Source of the DNA: Clostridia bacterium
GTDB lineage: Bacteria; Bacillota; Clostridia; Lachnospirales; Lachnospiraceae
Length of the DNA: 64,000 bases
Assembly (NCBI GenBank): GCA_003246295.1
Contig: QKAS01000001.1
Location: forward strand, 1-64,000
Reading direction: 5' to 3'
Below are positions 36,112 through 45,628 of this stretch, in pieces. A program made the translations under genes and the position numbers. The stretch's first letter is position 1; every line of letters starts with the position of its first letter. The notes beneath the pieces were generated by a model, which did not search any database, was not told the DNA's origin, and saw only the letters and a list, made by a program, of their open reading frames with translations.

Positions 36112-37087
36112 AGACGTAGCAAAACATGCCGGAGTAGCAATTTCTACGGTATCAAAAGTATTGAATCATTATCCGAATATCAGTGAAGAAACGAAAAAAA
36201 AGGTCAATCAGGCCATTGAGGAGTTGGGGTTTGTTCCTAATTCAATCGCTGCTGCACTTTCTTCCAAGCAATCAGGAAGGATTGCCTTATTAATGAACCT
36301 GACAACACAGACACAGGCTATTGACGAGATTGGAATGCAATATATGTCGGGTGCAATCTGGCAGGCAGAAAAACTAAAAATGGATTTAATTACTGTATTT
36401 TTTTCTATGATCAGGGACAAGTCAGGACAAGAGCTGAAAACATATTTTAAATCCCAGAATATTGAAGGGATTATTGTTTACGGGCTATCAAAGGATGATG
36501 CTGTTTTACACGAATTGATTGCATCCATGACATTCAAAATCGTTGTGATCGATGCACCAATTGTAAATCATACTACCTCTTGTGTCTGGATCGATCATAA
36601 ACAGGCACAGTATGATATTGCAAGAAAAACAATCCTTGAGAATCATGCAAAAAGGGTATTGTACATTGCAGGGAAAAGAAATGGATATGTGACAGACGAA
36701 AGAATTGCAGGAATGAAAAAACTGGCAGAAGATCTCGAACTTACACTATTGATAAGAGAAGGTCTGTTTAGTGAACTGGAAGCAAGAAAATTGACCTTTC
36801 AGTATGGAGCGCATAAAGATGTTGTTGTATGTGCATCAGATCTTATGGCAATTGGTGCGATGAATGCACTTACAGAAATGGATATTTTCAGACCGGTTTG
36901 TGGATTTGATGGAATCACACTGATGGGTTATGTTGGAAAACAGATGAATACGGTACGTCAGAATTTTTTTAATATCTCGGCAGAGTCAGTGAATGAATTA
37001 CGTGCTTTACTTGGAGGATCTGTTGGAAGAGAATGTAAACTTGGATATGAAATGGTCAGAATGCAATACTTGGACATTATTTGTTAA
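36092..37087 (+). CDS. LacI-family regulator upstream of glgP
   Basis: A 331-residue repressor with helix-turn-helix [20 protein letters not shown] at residues 4-23, hinge [10 protein letters not shown] and a periplasmic-binding-like sensor domain that is shorter and more divergent in its last third than the other two LacI proteins here. Its start overlaps the DUF2974 gene by 20 bases. A perfect GGAAAACGTTTTCC palindrome lies 30 bases after its stop and before glgP, which is the probable target. The ligand is unknown. Confidence 0.85.
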   Translation: MQMPSIKDVAKHAGVAISTVSKVLNHYPNISEETKKKVNQAIEELGFVPNSIAAALSSKQSGRIALLMNLTTQTQAIDEIGMQYMSGAIWQAEKLKMDLITVFFSMIRDKSGQELKTYFKSQNIEGIIVYGLSKDDAVLHELIASMTFKIVVIDAPIVNHTTSCVWIDHKQAQYDIARKTILENHAKRVLYIAGKRNGYVTDERIAGMKKLAEDLELTLLIREGLFSELEARKLTFQYGAHKDVVVCASDLMAIGAMNALTEMDIFRPVCGFDGITLMGYVGKQMNTVRQNFFNISAESVNELRALLGGSVGRECKLGYEMVRMQYLDIIC

Positions 37088-37130
37088 ATTTAATTTTGAT
37101 AAATATTTACCCTTGCGGAAAACGTTTTCC
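37081..37130 (+). promoter_or_regulatory. glgP promoter and operator
   Basis: A weak promoter TTGTTA, 17 bp, TATTTA (37104-37109) is followed by the perfect 14-bp palindrome GGAAAACGTTTTCC at 37117-37130. The palindrome fits a LacI-family site and also a CcpA-type catabolite site. Confidence 0.55.
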
Positions 37131-37221
37131 TGTGGTAAGGTATCACTATCAATTGATGAAAAGAAGAGTGGGAGGAATCAATATGTCATTACAGTTAAGA
37201 ATGCAAAAGGAGGTTATGATA

Positions 37222-39492
37222 ATGAATATAGAACAGCAATTATCAGAAATTACAGAATTTAAATATCATAAGAAAATAGAGGAATGCACTGATCAGGAAC
37301 TGTATTATGCAATATTACAGTTGTCGAAAGATTTAATGGCAGCAGCACCATCAATTACAGGAGATAAAAAAGTTTATTATATTTCAGCAGAATTCTTAAT
37401 TGGAAAGCTGCTGTCAAACAACCTGATTAATTTGGGGATCTATGACAAGCTGGATGAGATTCTAAAAGCAAAAGGAAGAACTTTAAGCATGATTGAAGAG
37501 ATGGAACCAGAACCATCCCTTGGAAATGGTGGACTTGGAAGATTAGCATCCTGCTTCCTTGACTCTATCGCGACGCTTGGTCTGCCTGGAGAAGGAATCG
37601 GACTTAATTACCATTTTGGTTTATTTAAGCAGGTCTTTGAAAATAAATTGCAGAAAGCAGAAAAAAATGACTGGATTGAAGAATTATCCTGGCTGAATAA
37701 AACCGATACTACGTTTGAAGTAAGCTTTGGTGAAAGAAAAGTAAAATCAAGATTATATGATATAGATATTATTGGATATGAAAATGGGCTGAATAAACTA
37801 CGTCTTTTTGATATAGAAAGTGTTGATGAATCTATTGTAAAAAACGGGATAGGTTTTGATAAGACAAATATTGAAAAAAACCTGACTTTATTTTTATATC
37901 CTGATGATTCAGATGAAGCAGGTGAACTTTTAAGAATTTACCAGCAGTATTTTATGGTAAGCAATGCTGCCCAGCTTATTTTGAAGGAAATGAAAGAAAA
38001 ACAGTATGATCTTAGAAGGATGTATGATCATGCAGTGATCCAGATCAATGATACACATCCCACGATGATTATACCTGAACTCATTCGTATACTGACAGAA
38101 GATAAAGCATTTACCATGAGCGAAGCAATTGATATTGTAAGTAAGACATGCGCCTATACAAACCATACAATTCTGGCGGAAGCGTTGGAAAAATGGCCAT
38201 TAAAATATCTCGAAAAAGCAGTTCCACAATTGATACCGATTATCAAAGAGTTACACAAGAGAGTTGCAAAAAAATATTCTGATCCAAGAGTTCAGATTAT
38301 TGACAAAGATAAAAGAGTACATATGGCTCATATTGATATTCATTATGGATTTAGTGTTAATGGTGTTGCTGCGATTCATACAGAAATTCTGAAGGAATCA
38401 GAACTTAAACATTTTTATGATATCTATCCGGAGAAATTCAACAATAAAACCAACGGAATCACTTTCAGAAGATGGCTTTTATCCTGTAACAGAGAACTTA
38501 CGTCACTTTTGGATGATGTAATTGGAGATGGTTACAAAAAAGATGCACTTCAACTCGAAAAATTATTAGAACATGCTGATAACAATGAAGTTCTAGATAA
38601 AATAGCGGCAATTAAGTATGAGAAGAAAATAGAACTTGCCAAATTTGTAAAAGAGACACAAGGCATTGAAATCAATCCAGACTCCATTTTTGATATTCAG
38701 ATCAAGAGACTTCATGAGTACAAGCGCCAACAGATGAATGCATTATATATCATTCATAAATATCTGGAGATTAAGTCTGGTGTGCGCCCAAACACACCTG
38801 TTACCTTTTTCTTTGGTGCAAAAGCTGCACCTGCATATGTAATTGCAAAAGATATCATTCATCTATTATTGGTGCTGCAGGAGATTGTAAACAATGATCC
38901 GGATGTCAGCCCATATATGAAAGTTGTTATGATTGAGAACTATAATGTCAGCAAGGCAGAGAAGCTCATTCCAGCTTGTGATATTTCTGAACAAATATCA
39001 CTTGCATCTAAAGAAGCAAGTGGAACTGGAAATATGAAATTCATGTTGAATGGAGCAGTAACACTTGGAACTTCCGATGGAGCAAATGTTGAGATTCATG
39101 AACTTGTAGGTGATGACAATATTTATATTTTTGGAGAAAAAAGTGAGCAGATTATTAGTCATTATGAAAAAGCAGATTATGTTTCCAAAAAGTTGTATAA
39201 TAAGTCACACACAATAAAAGAAGCAGTTGATTTTATTGTTGGTAAACAGGCACTTGCTGCTGGAAATAAAGATAATCTGGAACGTCTTTATCATGAATTA
39301 TTAAATAAAGACTGGTTCATGACACTTCTTGATTTAGAAGATTATATCAAAACGAAAGATCGTATGCTTCATGACTATGAAGACAAAGCAAAATGGAAGT
39401 CAATGATGCTTGTTAATATTGCAAAAGCCGGATTTTTCTCTTCTGATAGAACAATAGAAGAATATAACAGAGATATCTGGAAACTCAATTAA
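37222..39492 (+). CDS. glgP: Glycogen/maltodextrin phosphorylase
   Basis: A 756-residue GT35 phosphorylase that releases glucose 1-phosphate from alpha-1,4-glucans with PLP as cofactor. Family marks include [29 protein letters not shown] and the PLP-lysine region [23 protein letters not shown] 37222 has AAAGGAGG eight bases upstream. An in-frame ATG at 37183 has its own GGAGG and would add 13 residues. With MalQ and the ABC transporter at 44063 it supports maltodextrin or glycogen use. Confidence 0.94.
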   Translation: MNIEQQLSEITEFKYHKKIEECTDQELYYAILQLSKDLMAAAPSITGDKKVYYISAEFLIGKLLSNNLINLGIYDKLDEILKAKGRTLSMIEEMEPEPSLGNGGLGRLASCFLDSIATLGLPGEGIGLNYHFGLFKQVFENKLQKAEKNDWIEELSWLNKTDTTFEVSFGERKVKSRLYDIDIIGYENGLNKLRLFDIESVDESIVKNGIGFDKTNIEKNLTLFLYPDDSDEAGELLRIYQQYFMVSNAAQLILKEMKEKQYDLRRMYDHAVIQINDTHPTMIIPELIRILTEDKAFTMSEAIDIVSKTCAYTNHTILAEALEKWPLKYLEKAVPQLIPIIKELHKRVAKKYSDPRVQIIDKDKRVHMAHIDIHYGFSVNGVAAIHTEILKESELKHFYDIYPEKFNNKTNGITFRRWLLSCNRELTSLLDDVIGDGYKKDALQLEKLLEHADNNEVLDKIAAIKYEKKIELAKFVKETQGIEINPDSIFDIQIKRLHEYKRQQMNALYIIHKYLEIKSGVRPNTPVTFFFGAKAAPAYVIAKDIIHLLLVLQEIVNNDPDVSPYMKVVMIENYNVSKAEKLIPACDISEQISLASKEASGTGNMKFMLNGAVTLGTSDGANVEIHELVGDDNIYIFGEKSEQIISHYEKADYVSKKLYNKSHTIKEAVDFIVGKQALAAGNKDNLERLYHELLNKDWFMTLLDLEDYIKTKDRMLHDYEDKAKWKSMMLVNIAKAGFFSSDRTIEEYNRDIWKLN

Positions 39493-39520
39493 TAAAGCAA
39501 CGTAAATACCGGTGATGGTA

Positions 39521-39550
39521 TTGACAAGCGCATGGATCAGCTGTTATGAT
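39521..39550 (+). promoter_or_regulatory. glnA promoter
   Basis: TTGACA, 18 bp, TATGAT. The predicted start near 39556 lies just before the hairpin at 39561. A perfect AATACC/GGTATT hairpin with a six-base loop (about 39505-39522) overlaps the -35 box. Confidence 0.6.
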
Positions 39551-39560
39551 GTTACCGGAC

Positions 39561-39595
39561 AAAGGCGTTCTTACAGAGTAAGAGCGCCTTTTTTG
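39561..39595 (+). terminator. Terminator in front of glnA
   Basis: AAAGGCGTTCTTAC pairs with GTAAGAGCGCCTTT through one wobble around AGA, followed by further T. It ends glgP transcription, and because a promoter lies upstream of it, it may also attenuate glnA. Confidence 0.9.
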
Positions 39596-39631
39596 TAAAT
39601 GGGTGTAGCGAAACAGAAAGGAAAAGGGATT

Positions 39632-40963
39632 ATGAGCAAATATACAAAAAAAGATATTATAAGACTTGTGGAAGAAGAAGATGTTCAATTCATAAGGTTG
39701 CAGTTTACTGATATTTTTGGGAATCTGAAGAATGTTGCAATTACGTCCAGTCAGCTGGGGAGGGCGCTGGATAATAAATGCATGTTTGATGGATCGGCAA
39801 TTGAAGGCTTTGTCAGAATTGAGGAATCAGACATGTATCTCTATCCAGACTATGATTCATTTGCAATTTTTCCATGGAGACCACAACAGGGTAAAGTTGC
39901 GAGACTCATCTGTGATGTATACAGACCGAATGGACAGCAATTTGAAGGAGATCCTAGATATATACTTAGAACAGTTGTGAGGGAAGCCGCCGAAATGGGC
40001 TATATATTTAATGTTGGACCAGAGTGTGAATTCTTTTTGTTTCACACAGACGAGAATACACTTCCTACAACATTTACACATGAAGAAGCTGGATATTTTG
40101 ACCTTGGGCCAATGGATTTTGGTGAAAATGCAAGAAGAGATATGGTCATGACGATGGAAGATATGGGATTTGAAATTGAAGCTTCTCACCATGAAATCTC
40201 GCCGGCACAACATGAGATTGATTTTCATTATGACGAAGCTATGAAAATAGCAGATCAGATTCAGACATTCAGGCTTGCTGTGAAAACAATTGCAAAACGA
40301 CATGGACTTCATGCAACATTTATGCCAAAGCCTAAGTATGGCATTAATGGTTCGGGAATGCACATTAATATGTCATTGTCAAAAAATGGTGTTAATATTT
40401 TTCATAAAGAAGAGGATCAATATGGTCTTAGTCAGGAAGCATATTATTTTATTGGTGGACTGATGAAGCATATTAAAGGAATTACAGCAATTACCAATCC
40501 ACTTGTAAACTCTTATAAACGTCTGGTTCCTGGATTTGAGGCACCTACTTTTATCGCATGGAGCGCGCAGAATAGAAGCCCGCTGATCAGAATTCCAGCG
40601 ATTGGAGGAGAAGAGGCAAGAATTGAGCTCAGAAGCCCGGATCCAACAGCAAATCCGTATCTTGCACTTGCGGTCTGCCTGAAAGCAGGGCTTGAAGGAA
40701 TCAAAGAAAAAATAGATCCACCTTCCAGTGTGAATCGTAATATTTTTGAACTGACAGATGCAGAAAAGAAAGAGCTGAAAATAGAATCCCTTCCATCAAC
40801 ATTAGAGGAAGCGCTTATTGAACTGGAGAATGATAAACTTCTAATGGAAACATTAGGAGAACACATCTCTGAAAAATATATTGCGGCCAAAAGAGATGAA
40901 TGGAATCAGTATTGTGCACAGGTTTCAGAATGGGAAATCAACCAATATCTGAATAAGTTCTAA
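39632..40963 (+). CDS. glnA: Glutamine synthetase, type I-alpha
   Basis: A 443-residue glutamine synthetase of the short GSI-alpha type without the adenylylation insert. The beta-grasp start (LVEEEDVQFIRLQFTDIFG), the metal site GPECEFFLFHTD, the ATP site KPKYGINGSGMHIN and the glutamate flap region are in place. ATG 39632 follows AAAGGAAAAGG. An ANTAR antiterminator gene follows, the usual clostridial partner for glnA control. Confidence 0.95.
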   Translation: MSKYTKKDIIRLVEEEDVQFIRLQFTDIFGNLKNVAITSSQLGRALDNKCMFDGSAIEGFVRIEESDMYLYPDYDSFAIFPWRPQQGKVARLICDVYRPNGQQFEGDPRYILRTVVREAAEMGYIFNVGPECEFFLFHTDENTLPTTFTHEEAGYFDLGPMDFGENARRDMVMTMEDMGFEIEASHHEISPAQHEIDFHYDEAMKIADQIQTFRLAVKTIAKRHGLHATFMPKPKYGINGSGMHINMSLSKNGVNIFHKEEDQYGLSQEAYYFIGGLMKHIKGITAITNPLVNSYKRLVPGFEAPTFIAWSAQNRSPLIRIPAIGGEEARIELRSPDPTANPYLALAVCLKAGLEGIKEKIDPPSSVNRNIFELTDAEKKELKIESLPSTLEEALIELENDKLLMETLGEHISEKYIAAKRDEWNQYCAQVSEWEINQYLNKF

Positions 40964-41024
40964 AAACAAATTGAGCCAGCAAGCAGTACATAGATAAAAT
41001 CCAAGCGGGACAGGAGGTGTGCAC

Positions 41025-41576
41025 TTGACGAATGTAATCATCGCATTTCCAAAAATTGAAGATGCGAAAAGCATGAAAAATCTTTTACTTCGGAGCGGAT
41101 ATCCTGTTCTGGGAGCCTGTTCAACAGGTGCACAGGCGATTGGTATGGCAGATGGGTTAAATGCGGGAATCCTTATATGTGCTTATAAACTTCCTGATAT
41201 GATGTACACGGAACTCATAGAGTGTCTTCCGGAAGGTTTTGAAGTGTTATTAATGGCGTCACCTTCACATTTACGTGAAAAAGCAAGCGATCAGGTAGTT
41301 TGTTTGTCAATGCCGTTAAAGGTTCATGAACTAATTAGTACACTGGAAATGCTTGTACAGACAGTGGAAAGACGCAAACGTAAGAAAAAAAATCTTCCAA
41401 AAGAAAGAAATCGTGAAGACAGGGAGATTCTGGATCAGGCAAAAAGTCTTTTACGTGTCAGAAATAATATGACGGAAGAGGAAGCCCACAGATATATACA
41501 GAAATGTAGTATGGATAGTGGTACAAATATGGTAGAGACAGCGCAGATGATTTTAACTGTCATGCAGATTTCATAA
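41025..41576 (+). CDS. ANTAR-domain RNA-binding antiterminator with pseudo-receiver
   Basis: A 183-residue protein with an N-terminal receiver-like domain (1-110), a basic linker (ERRKRKKKN) and a C-terminal ANTAR helix bundle (LDQAKSLLRVRNNMTEEEAH, then YIQKCSMDSGT). The receiver lacks the phospho-acceptor Asp: ICAYKLPD stands where LLDIKLPD is usual. TTG 41025 is preferred because AGGAGG lies seven bases upstream; GTG 41019 is too close. Position after glnA suggests control of the glnA leader terminator. Confidence 0.87.
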   Translation: MTNVIIAFPKIEDAKSMKNLLLRSGYPVLGACSTGAQAIGMADGLNAGILICAYKLPDMMYTELIECLPEGFEVLLMASPSHLREKASDQVVCLSMPLKVHELISTLEMLVQTVERRKRKKKNLPKERNREDREILDQAKSLLRVRNNMTEEEAHRYIQKCSMDSGTNMVETAQMILTVMQIS

Positions 41577-41591
41577 AAGCAGTTTATGCAT

Positions 41592-41637
41592 ATAACACAG
41601 CATTATTTGATCTCAAAAATCAGATGAGCTGTGTTAT
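41592..41637. repeat. 10-bp inverted repeat between ANTAR gene and dapF
   Basis: ATAACACAGC (41592-41601) and GCTGTGTTAT (41628-41637) are perfect complements around 26 bases. No U-tract follows directly, so it may be a weak terminator or a protein site. Confidence 0.55.
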
Positions 41638-41681
41638 TCTGTTCCTGACAGAGTGATTCGATGAAAGGTATGGTGAATATT

Positions 41682-42527
41682 ATGAAACTTTCTTTTACAA
41701 AAATGCATGGTTGTGGAAATGATTATGTCTACATCAACGGAGAAGAATATAACATCACAAATAAAAAGGATCTTGCAATCAGACTGAGTGACAGACATTT
41801 TGGAATTGGAGGCGATGGTATTATATTTATTAATCCTTCTACACGCGCAGATTTTGAAATGGAGATGTATAATGCAGATGGAAGCCGGGCTGAAATGTGT
41901 GGCAATGGAATCAGATCCGTAGCAAAATACGTTTATGATAAGAAAATGACATCAAAAAAAGAACTAAAAATAGAAAGTGCAGGTTCCATCAAAACAACCT
42001 GGCTCACAACTGAGAATGATAAAGTGAAAGCTGTTAAGGTCAATATGGGTAGTCCTATTTTTAAACCAGAGCATATTCCGGTTCTTTTTGATCAGACAAA
42101 AGTTGCTATACAGGAAGAACTGATCGAAGCGGATGGAAAAAAGTACCGTTTTACCGCTGTGTCCATGGGAAATCCACACGCAGTAATTCAGGTAGATGAC
42201 CCTATGGAGATTGAAATCGACAAGATTGGGCCACTCATGGAACATCATCCGTATTTTCCCAAAAGAATCAATACAGAATTTATAAAGGTTGTAGATAGAG
42301 AAAATATCACAATGCGCGTATGGGAAAGAGGATCAGGAGAAACCTTAGCCTGTGGAACAGGTGCATGTGCTGTTGCAGCAGCATGCATCTTAAATGGTTT
42401 GACGGAAAACAAAGTTACTGTTAAACTGTTAGGTGGCAGTCTCGTGATTGAATGGGATCGTGAACAGGATCAGATATTTATGACGGGTCCTGCCGAGACT
42501 GTGTTTGAAGGTACGATTGAAATTTAA
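41682..42527 (+). CDS. dapF: Diaminopimelate epimerase
   Basis: A 281-residue PLP-independent epimerase converting LL- to meso-diaminopimelate for lysine and peptidoglycan. Both catalytic cysteines are present, in AEMCGNGIRSVAK and ETLACGTGACAVA. The start MKLSFTKMHGCGNDYVY is the family N-terminus, so ATG 41682 is preferred over in-frame ATGs at 41661 and 41670, although its ribosome binding site is weak. dapL follows 30 bases later; together they form the last two steps to meso-DAP. Confidence 0.94.
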   Translation: MKLSFTKMHGCGNDYVYINGEEYNITNKKDLAIRLSDRHFGIGGDGIIFINPSTRADFEMEMYNADGSRAEMCGNGIRSVAKYVYDKKMTSKKELKIESAGSIKTTWLTTENDKVKAVKVNMGSPIFKPEHIPVLFDQTKVAIQEELIEADGKKYRFTAVSMGNPHAVIQVDDPMEIEIDKIGPLMEHHPYFPKRINTEFIKVVDRENITMRVWERGSGETLACGTGACAVAAACILNGLTENKVTVKLLGGSLVIEWDREQDQIFMTGPAETVFEGTIEI

Positions 42528-42557
42528 TATTTTTGAAGTGACTGAGAGGAGCATATT

Positions 42558-43772
42558 ATGTTTAAAGTGAATGAAAATTATCTCAAACTGCCGGGAAGTT
42601 ATCTTTTTTCTACGATTGGAAAAAAAGTAAGTGCTTTTACCCAGGCGAATCCTGATAAGAAAATCATCAGACTTGGAATTGGTGATGTGACACAGCCACT
42701 TGCACCGGCAATCATTGATGCATTTCACAAAGCAGTAGATGAAATGGCTTTTGCAGATACATTCCGTGGATATGCGCCTGACCTGGGATATGAGTTTTTG
42801 AGAAGTGCAATTGCACAAAATGATTATAAAGCACGTGGATGTCAGATAGACGCAGATGAAATATTTGTATCTGATGGTGCAAAATGTGATTCGGGAAATA
42901 TTCAGGAAATTTTCAGCCAGGATAATAAAATTGCAGTCTGTGATCCGGTTTATCCAGTCTATGTAGATACGAATGTTATGGCAGGCAGAACAGGAACGTA
43001 TGATTCCGTAAAAGAAACCTGGAGTGATGTGATTTATATGCCATGTACTGCCGATAATAATTTTGCACCTGAGCTTCCGAAGGAAGTGCCTGACATCATA
43101 TATCTATGCTTCCCCAACAACCCAACAGGGTCCACAATAACAAAGGATCAGTTACAGGAATGGGTAGACTATGCCAATAAGGTAGGCGCAGTCATTATTT
43201 ATGATGCTGCCTATGAAGCTTATATTTCAGAAGATAATGTACCTCACACAATTTTTGAATGCGAAGGTGCAAGAACCTGTGCAATTGAGCTGAGATCTTT
43301 TTCAAAGAATGCTGGATTTACAGGGGTAAGATTAGGATTTACCGTCATCCCTAAAGAATTAAAAGCAGGTGAGGTATCGCTACACTCTCTTTGGGCAAGA
43401 AGGCATGGAACAAAATATAATGGTGCACCTTATGTTGTTCAGCGCGCAGGAGAAGCGGTGTATTCAGAAGCAGGAAAAGAACAGCTGAAAAAACAGGTTG
43501 CATATTATATGAACAATGCAAAGTATATCTATGATGGTCTGAAAAATGCTGGATATGAAGTTTCTGGTGGTGTGAATGCGCCTTATATCTGGTTGAAAGC
43601 ACCAAATCAGATGACAAGCTGGGAGTTCTTTGATCATTTATTGGAAAAAGCAAATGTAGTGGGTACGCCTGGATCAGGATTTGGACCGAGTGGAGAAACA
43701 TATTTCAGACTGACTGCTTTTGGAAGTTATGAGAATACAGTAGAGGCAATTGAACGCATAAAAAGATTGTAA
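42558..43772 (+). CDS. dapL: LL-diaminopimelate aminotransferase
   Basis: A 404-residue fold-type I aminotransferase that makes LL-DAP from tetrahydrodipicolinate in one step, bypassing the succinylase and acetylase branches. The PLP lysine lies in ELRSFSKNAGFTGVRLG, with CFPNNPTGS and YDAAYEAYI as cofactor contacts, and the N-terminal LPGSYLFSTIGKKV is specific to DapL. GAGAGGAG precedes ATG 42558. A terminator follows. Confidence 0.95.
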   Translation: MFKVNENYLKLPGSYLFSTIGKKVSAFTQANPDKKIIRLGIGDVTQPLAPAIIDAFHKAVDEMAFADTFRGYAPDLGYEFLRSAIAQNDYKARGCQIDADEIFVSDGAKCDSGNIQEIFSQDNKIAVCDPVYPVYVDTNVMAGRTGTYDSVKETWSDVIYMPCTADNNFAPELPKEVPDIIYLCFPNNPTGSTITKDQLQEWVDYANKVGAVIIYDAAYEAYISEDNVPHTIFECEGARTCAIELRSFSKNAGFTGVRLGFTVIPKELKAGEVSLHSLWARRHGTKYNGAPYVVQRAGEAVYSEAGKEQLKKQVAYYMNNAKYIYDGLKNAGYEVSGGVNAPYIWLKAPNQMTSWEFFDHLLEKANVVGTPGSGFGPSGETYFRLTAFGSYENTVEAIERIKRL

Positions 43773-43810
43773 TAATTACCGGGAACTGAGTTGTTTTACC
43801 GGAAGAAGAG

Positions 43811-43851
43811 AGACTGTGATTAACCTATAAGGTTAGAAACAGTCTTTTTTT
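43811..43851 (+). terminator. Terminator of dapF-dapL
   Basis: AGACTGT/ACAGTCT outer and TAACC/GGTTA inner pairing, followed by seven T. Confidence 0.9.
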
Positions 43852-43915
43852 CGTTATTTCTCACAAAAACAACCAGGTCAAATTCATCGTATTTAACAAA
43901 GTTTCACATGAGATA

Positions 43916-43944
43916 TTGCAAACAGAAACAGTGTGTGGTAATAT
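43916..43944 (+). promoter_or_regulatory. Promoter of the maltodextrin-type ABC operon
   Basis: TTGCAA, 17 bp, TAATAT, with a predicted start near 43951. The tandem repeat array begins four bases later. Confidence 0.78.
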
Positions 43945-43954
43945 GAATTTGTGG

Positions 43955-44014
43955 TTAACGGAAACGTTACCGACATCGATACCGATAACGGTACCGAGAA
44001 GGTTACCAGACCAT
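43955..44014 (+). repeat. 12-bp tandem repeat array at the transcription start
   Basis: Five units start at 43955, 43967, 43979, 43991 and 44003 with TTAACG, TTACCG, ATACCG, GTACCG and TTACCA, exactly 12 bp apart. The first four continue GAAACG, ACATCG, ATAACG and AGAAGG. Overlaid on them are palindromes TAACG-GAAA-CGTTA (43956-43969) and TACCG-ATAA-CGGTA (43980-43993). The position at +5 to +64 suggests a multi-site operator. Confidence 0.75.
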
Positions 44015-44062
44015 AAAAAGTTCACGAAAAAGTTGGGAAAGAGAAAGAGAGAGGTATTAGTT

Positions 44063-45490
44063 ATGAAAAAGAAAGTTATCAGTGCATTGTTAAGTATTGC
44101 TATGGTAGCAACTCTTCTGGCAGGATGCGGAAGCAAAGAAGCAGCGCCAGCGGAAGAAGCAGCGACTGAAGAAGCAGCACCAGCAGAAGAAGCAGCGCCG
44201 GAAGAAGAAGCAGCCCCTGCAGAAGAATCTGCACAAGCTGGAGAAGGCCAGGTTTATTACCTTAACTTCAAACCGGAAGTAGATGAAGTATGGCAGAACC
44301 TTGCAGCAAAATATACAGAAGAAACAGGTGTACCTGTTAAAGTCGTTACTGCAGCAAGTGGAACTTATGAACAGACATTAAAATCAGAAATTGCAAATGC
44401 AAATGCACCGACTCTGTTCCAGATTAATGGACCGGTTGGATACCAGAACTGGAAAGACTATTGCCTGGATCTGAAAGGTACAGATCTTTATAGCTGGTTA
44501 CTTGATCCAAGTCTTGCAATTACTGGAGAAGATGGCGGCGTTTACGGAATTCCATATGTTGTTGAAGGATATGGTATTATTTACAATAACGCAATCATGG
44601 AAAAATATGCAGCAATGGATGGAGCACTTGTAAAATCTGCTGATGAAATTACAAATTTTGATACATTAAAATCTGTTGTAGAAGATATGCAGGCAAAAGC
44701 AGCAGATCTTGGAATTGAAGGCGTATTTGCTTCTACATCACTGACACCAGGTGAAGACTGGAGATGGCAGACACATCTTGCGAACCTTCCAGTATATTAT
44801 GAATACAAGGATAAAGGCATCAGCGATACAGATGCACTTGAATTCACTTACAGTGACAATTACAAGAACATTTTTGACCTTTACATCAACAATTCCTGTA
44901 CAGAACCAGGTTTACTTGGAAGTAAATCCGTTGACGATTCCATGGCAGAGTTTGCACTTGGAAAAGCAGCAATGGTACAGAATGGTAACTGGGGCTGGGG
45001 ACAGATCTCAGGTGTTGAAGGAAATACAGTTACAGAAGATGATGTAAAATTCATGCCAATCTATACAGGTGTTTCTGGAGAAGAAAAACAGGGCCTTTGC
45101 ACTGGAACAGAAAATTTCTTCTGTATCAACAGCCAGGCATCAGAAGCTGACCAGAAAGCATCCATCGCATTTGTAGAATGGATTTTCAGCTCAGACGAAG
45201 GTAAAGCAGCAGTAACAAACGAATTAGGATTTATTGCACCTTTCAATACATTTGAAGATGATGAAAAACCTACTGATCCACTTGCACAGGAAGTTTTAAG
45301 ATATATGGCAGATTCTTCTAAAACAAGCGTAGCTTGGAACTTTACTTCTTTCCCAAGCCAGCAGTTCAAAGATGATTTCGGTGCAGCTCTTCTTGAGTAT
45401 GCAGCAGGAAGCATTGCGTGGGATGATGTAAAAGCAGTTGTAGTAGAAAGATGGGCAGCTGAAAAAGCAGCAACAGCAGAAGCCGAATAG
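44063..45490 (+). CDS. Sugar ABC substrate-binding lipoprotein, probable maltodextrin
   Basis: A 475-residue family-1 solute-binding lipoprotein. The signal peptide ends in LLAGC (Cys22), followed by a Glu/Ala/Pro repeat linker to about residue 58 that resembles the linker of the protein at 11598, and then a two-lobe binding domain. ATG 44063 is used because MKKK begins there and GAGAGG precedes it; the open frame upstream overlaps the promoter array. Permeases, MalQ and a LacI regulator follow, which suggests maltose or maltodextrin as ligand. No ATPase is encoded nearby. Confidence 0.9.
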   Translation: MKKKVISALLSIAMVATLLAGCGSKEAAPAEEAATEEAAPAEEAAPEEEAAPAEESAQAGEGQVYYLNFKPEVDEVWQNLAAKYTEETGVPVKVVTAASGTYEQTLKSEIANANAPTLFQINGPVGYQNWKDYCLDLKGTDLYSWLLDPSLAITGEDGGVYGIPYVVEGYGIIYNNAIMEKYAAMDGALVKSADEITNFDTLKSVVEDMQAKAADLGIEGVFASTSLTPGEDWRWQTHLANLPVYYEYKDKGISDTDALEFTYSDNYKNIFDLYINNSCTEPGLLGSKSVDDSMAEFALGKAAMVQNGNWGWGQISGVEGNTVTEDDVKFMPIYTGVSGEEKQGLCTGTENFFCINSQASEADQKASIAFVEWIFSSDEGKAAVTNELGFIAPFNTFEDDEKPTDPLAQEVLRYMADSSKTSVAWNFTSFPSQQFKDDFGAALLEYAAGSIAWDDVKAVVVERWAAEKAATAEAE

Positions 45491-45503
45491 CAAAATAATA
45501 GAC

Positions 45504-45541
45504 AGGGTGAGGACAGGGCAACCTCTTCTCACCCTTTTTTT
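45504..45541 (+). terminator. Intercistronic terminator between binding protein and permeases
   Basis: AGGGTGAG/CTCACCCT with a further AGG/CCT pairing inside, followed by seven T. The permease genes start 88 bases later without a convincing promoter, so partial read-through is likely. Confidence 0.85.
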
Positions 45542-45628
45542 GAAAGAATATGGGAAATGTAGTAAAATACTACGAGGGGAATGAATGAAGCATAAAAGAG
45601 ATATGTTTCATGGAAAAGGAGATCTTAT

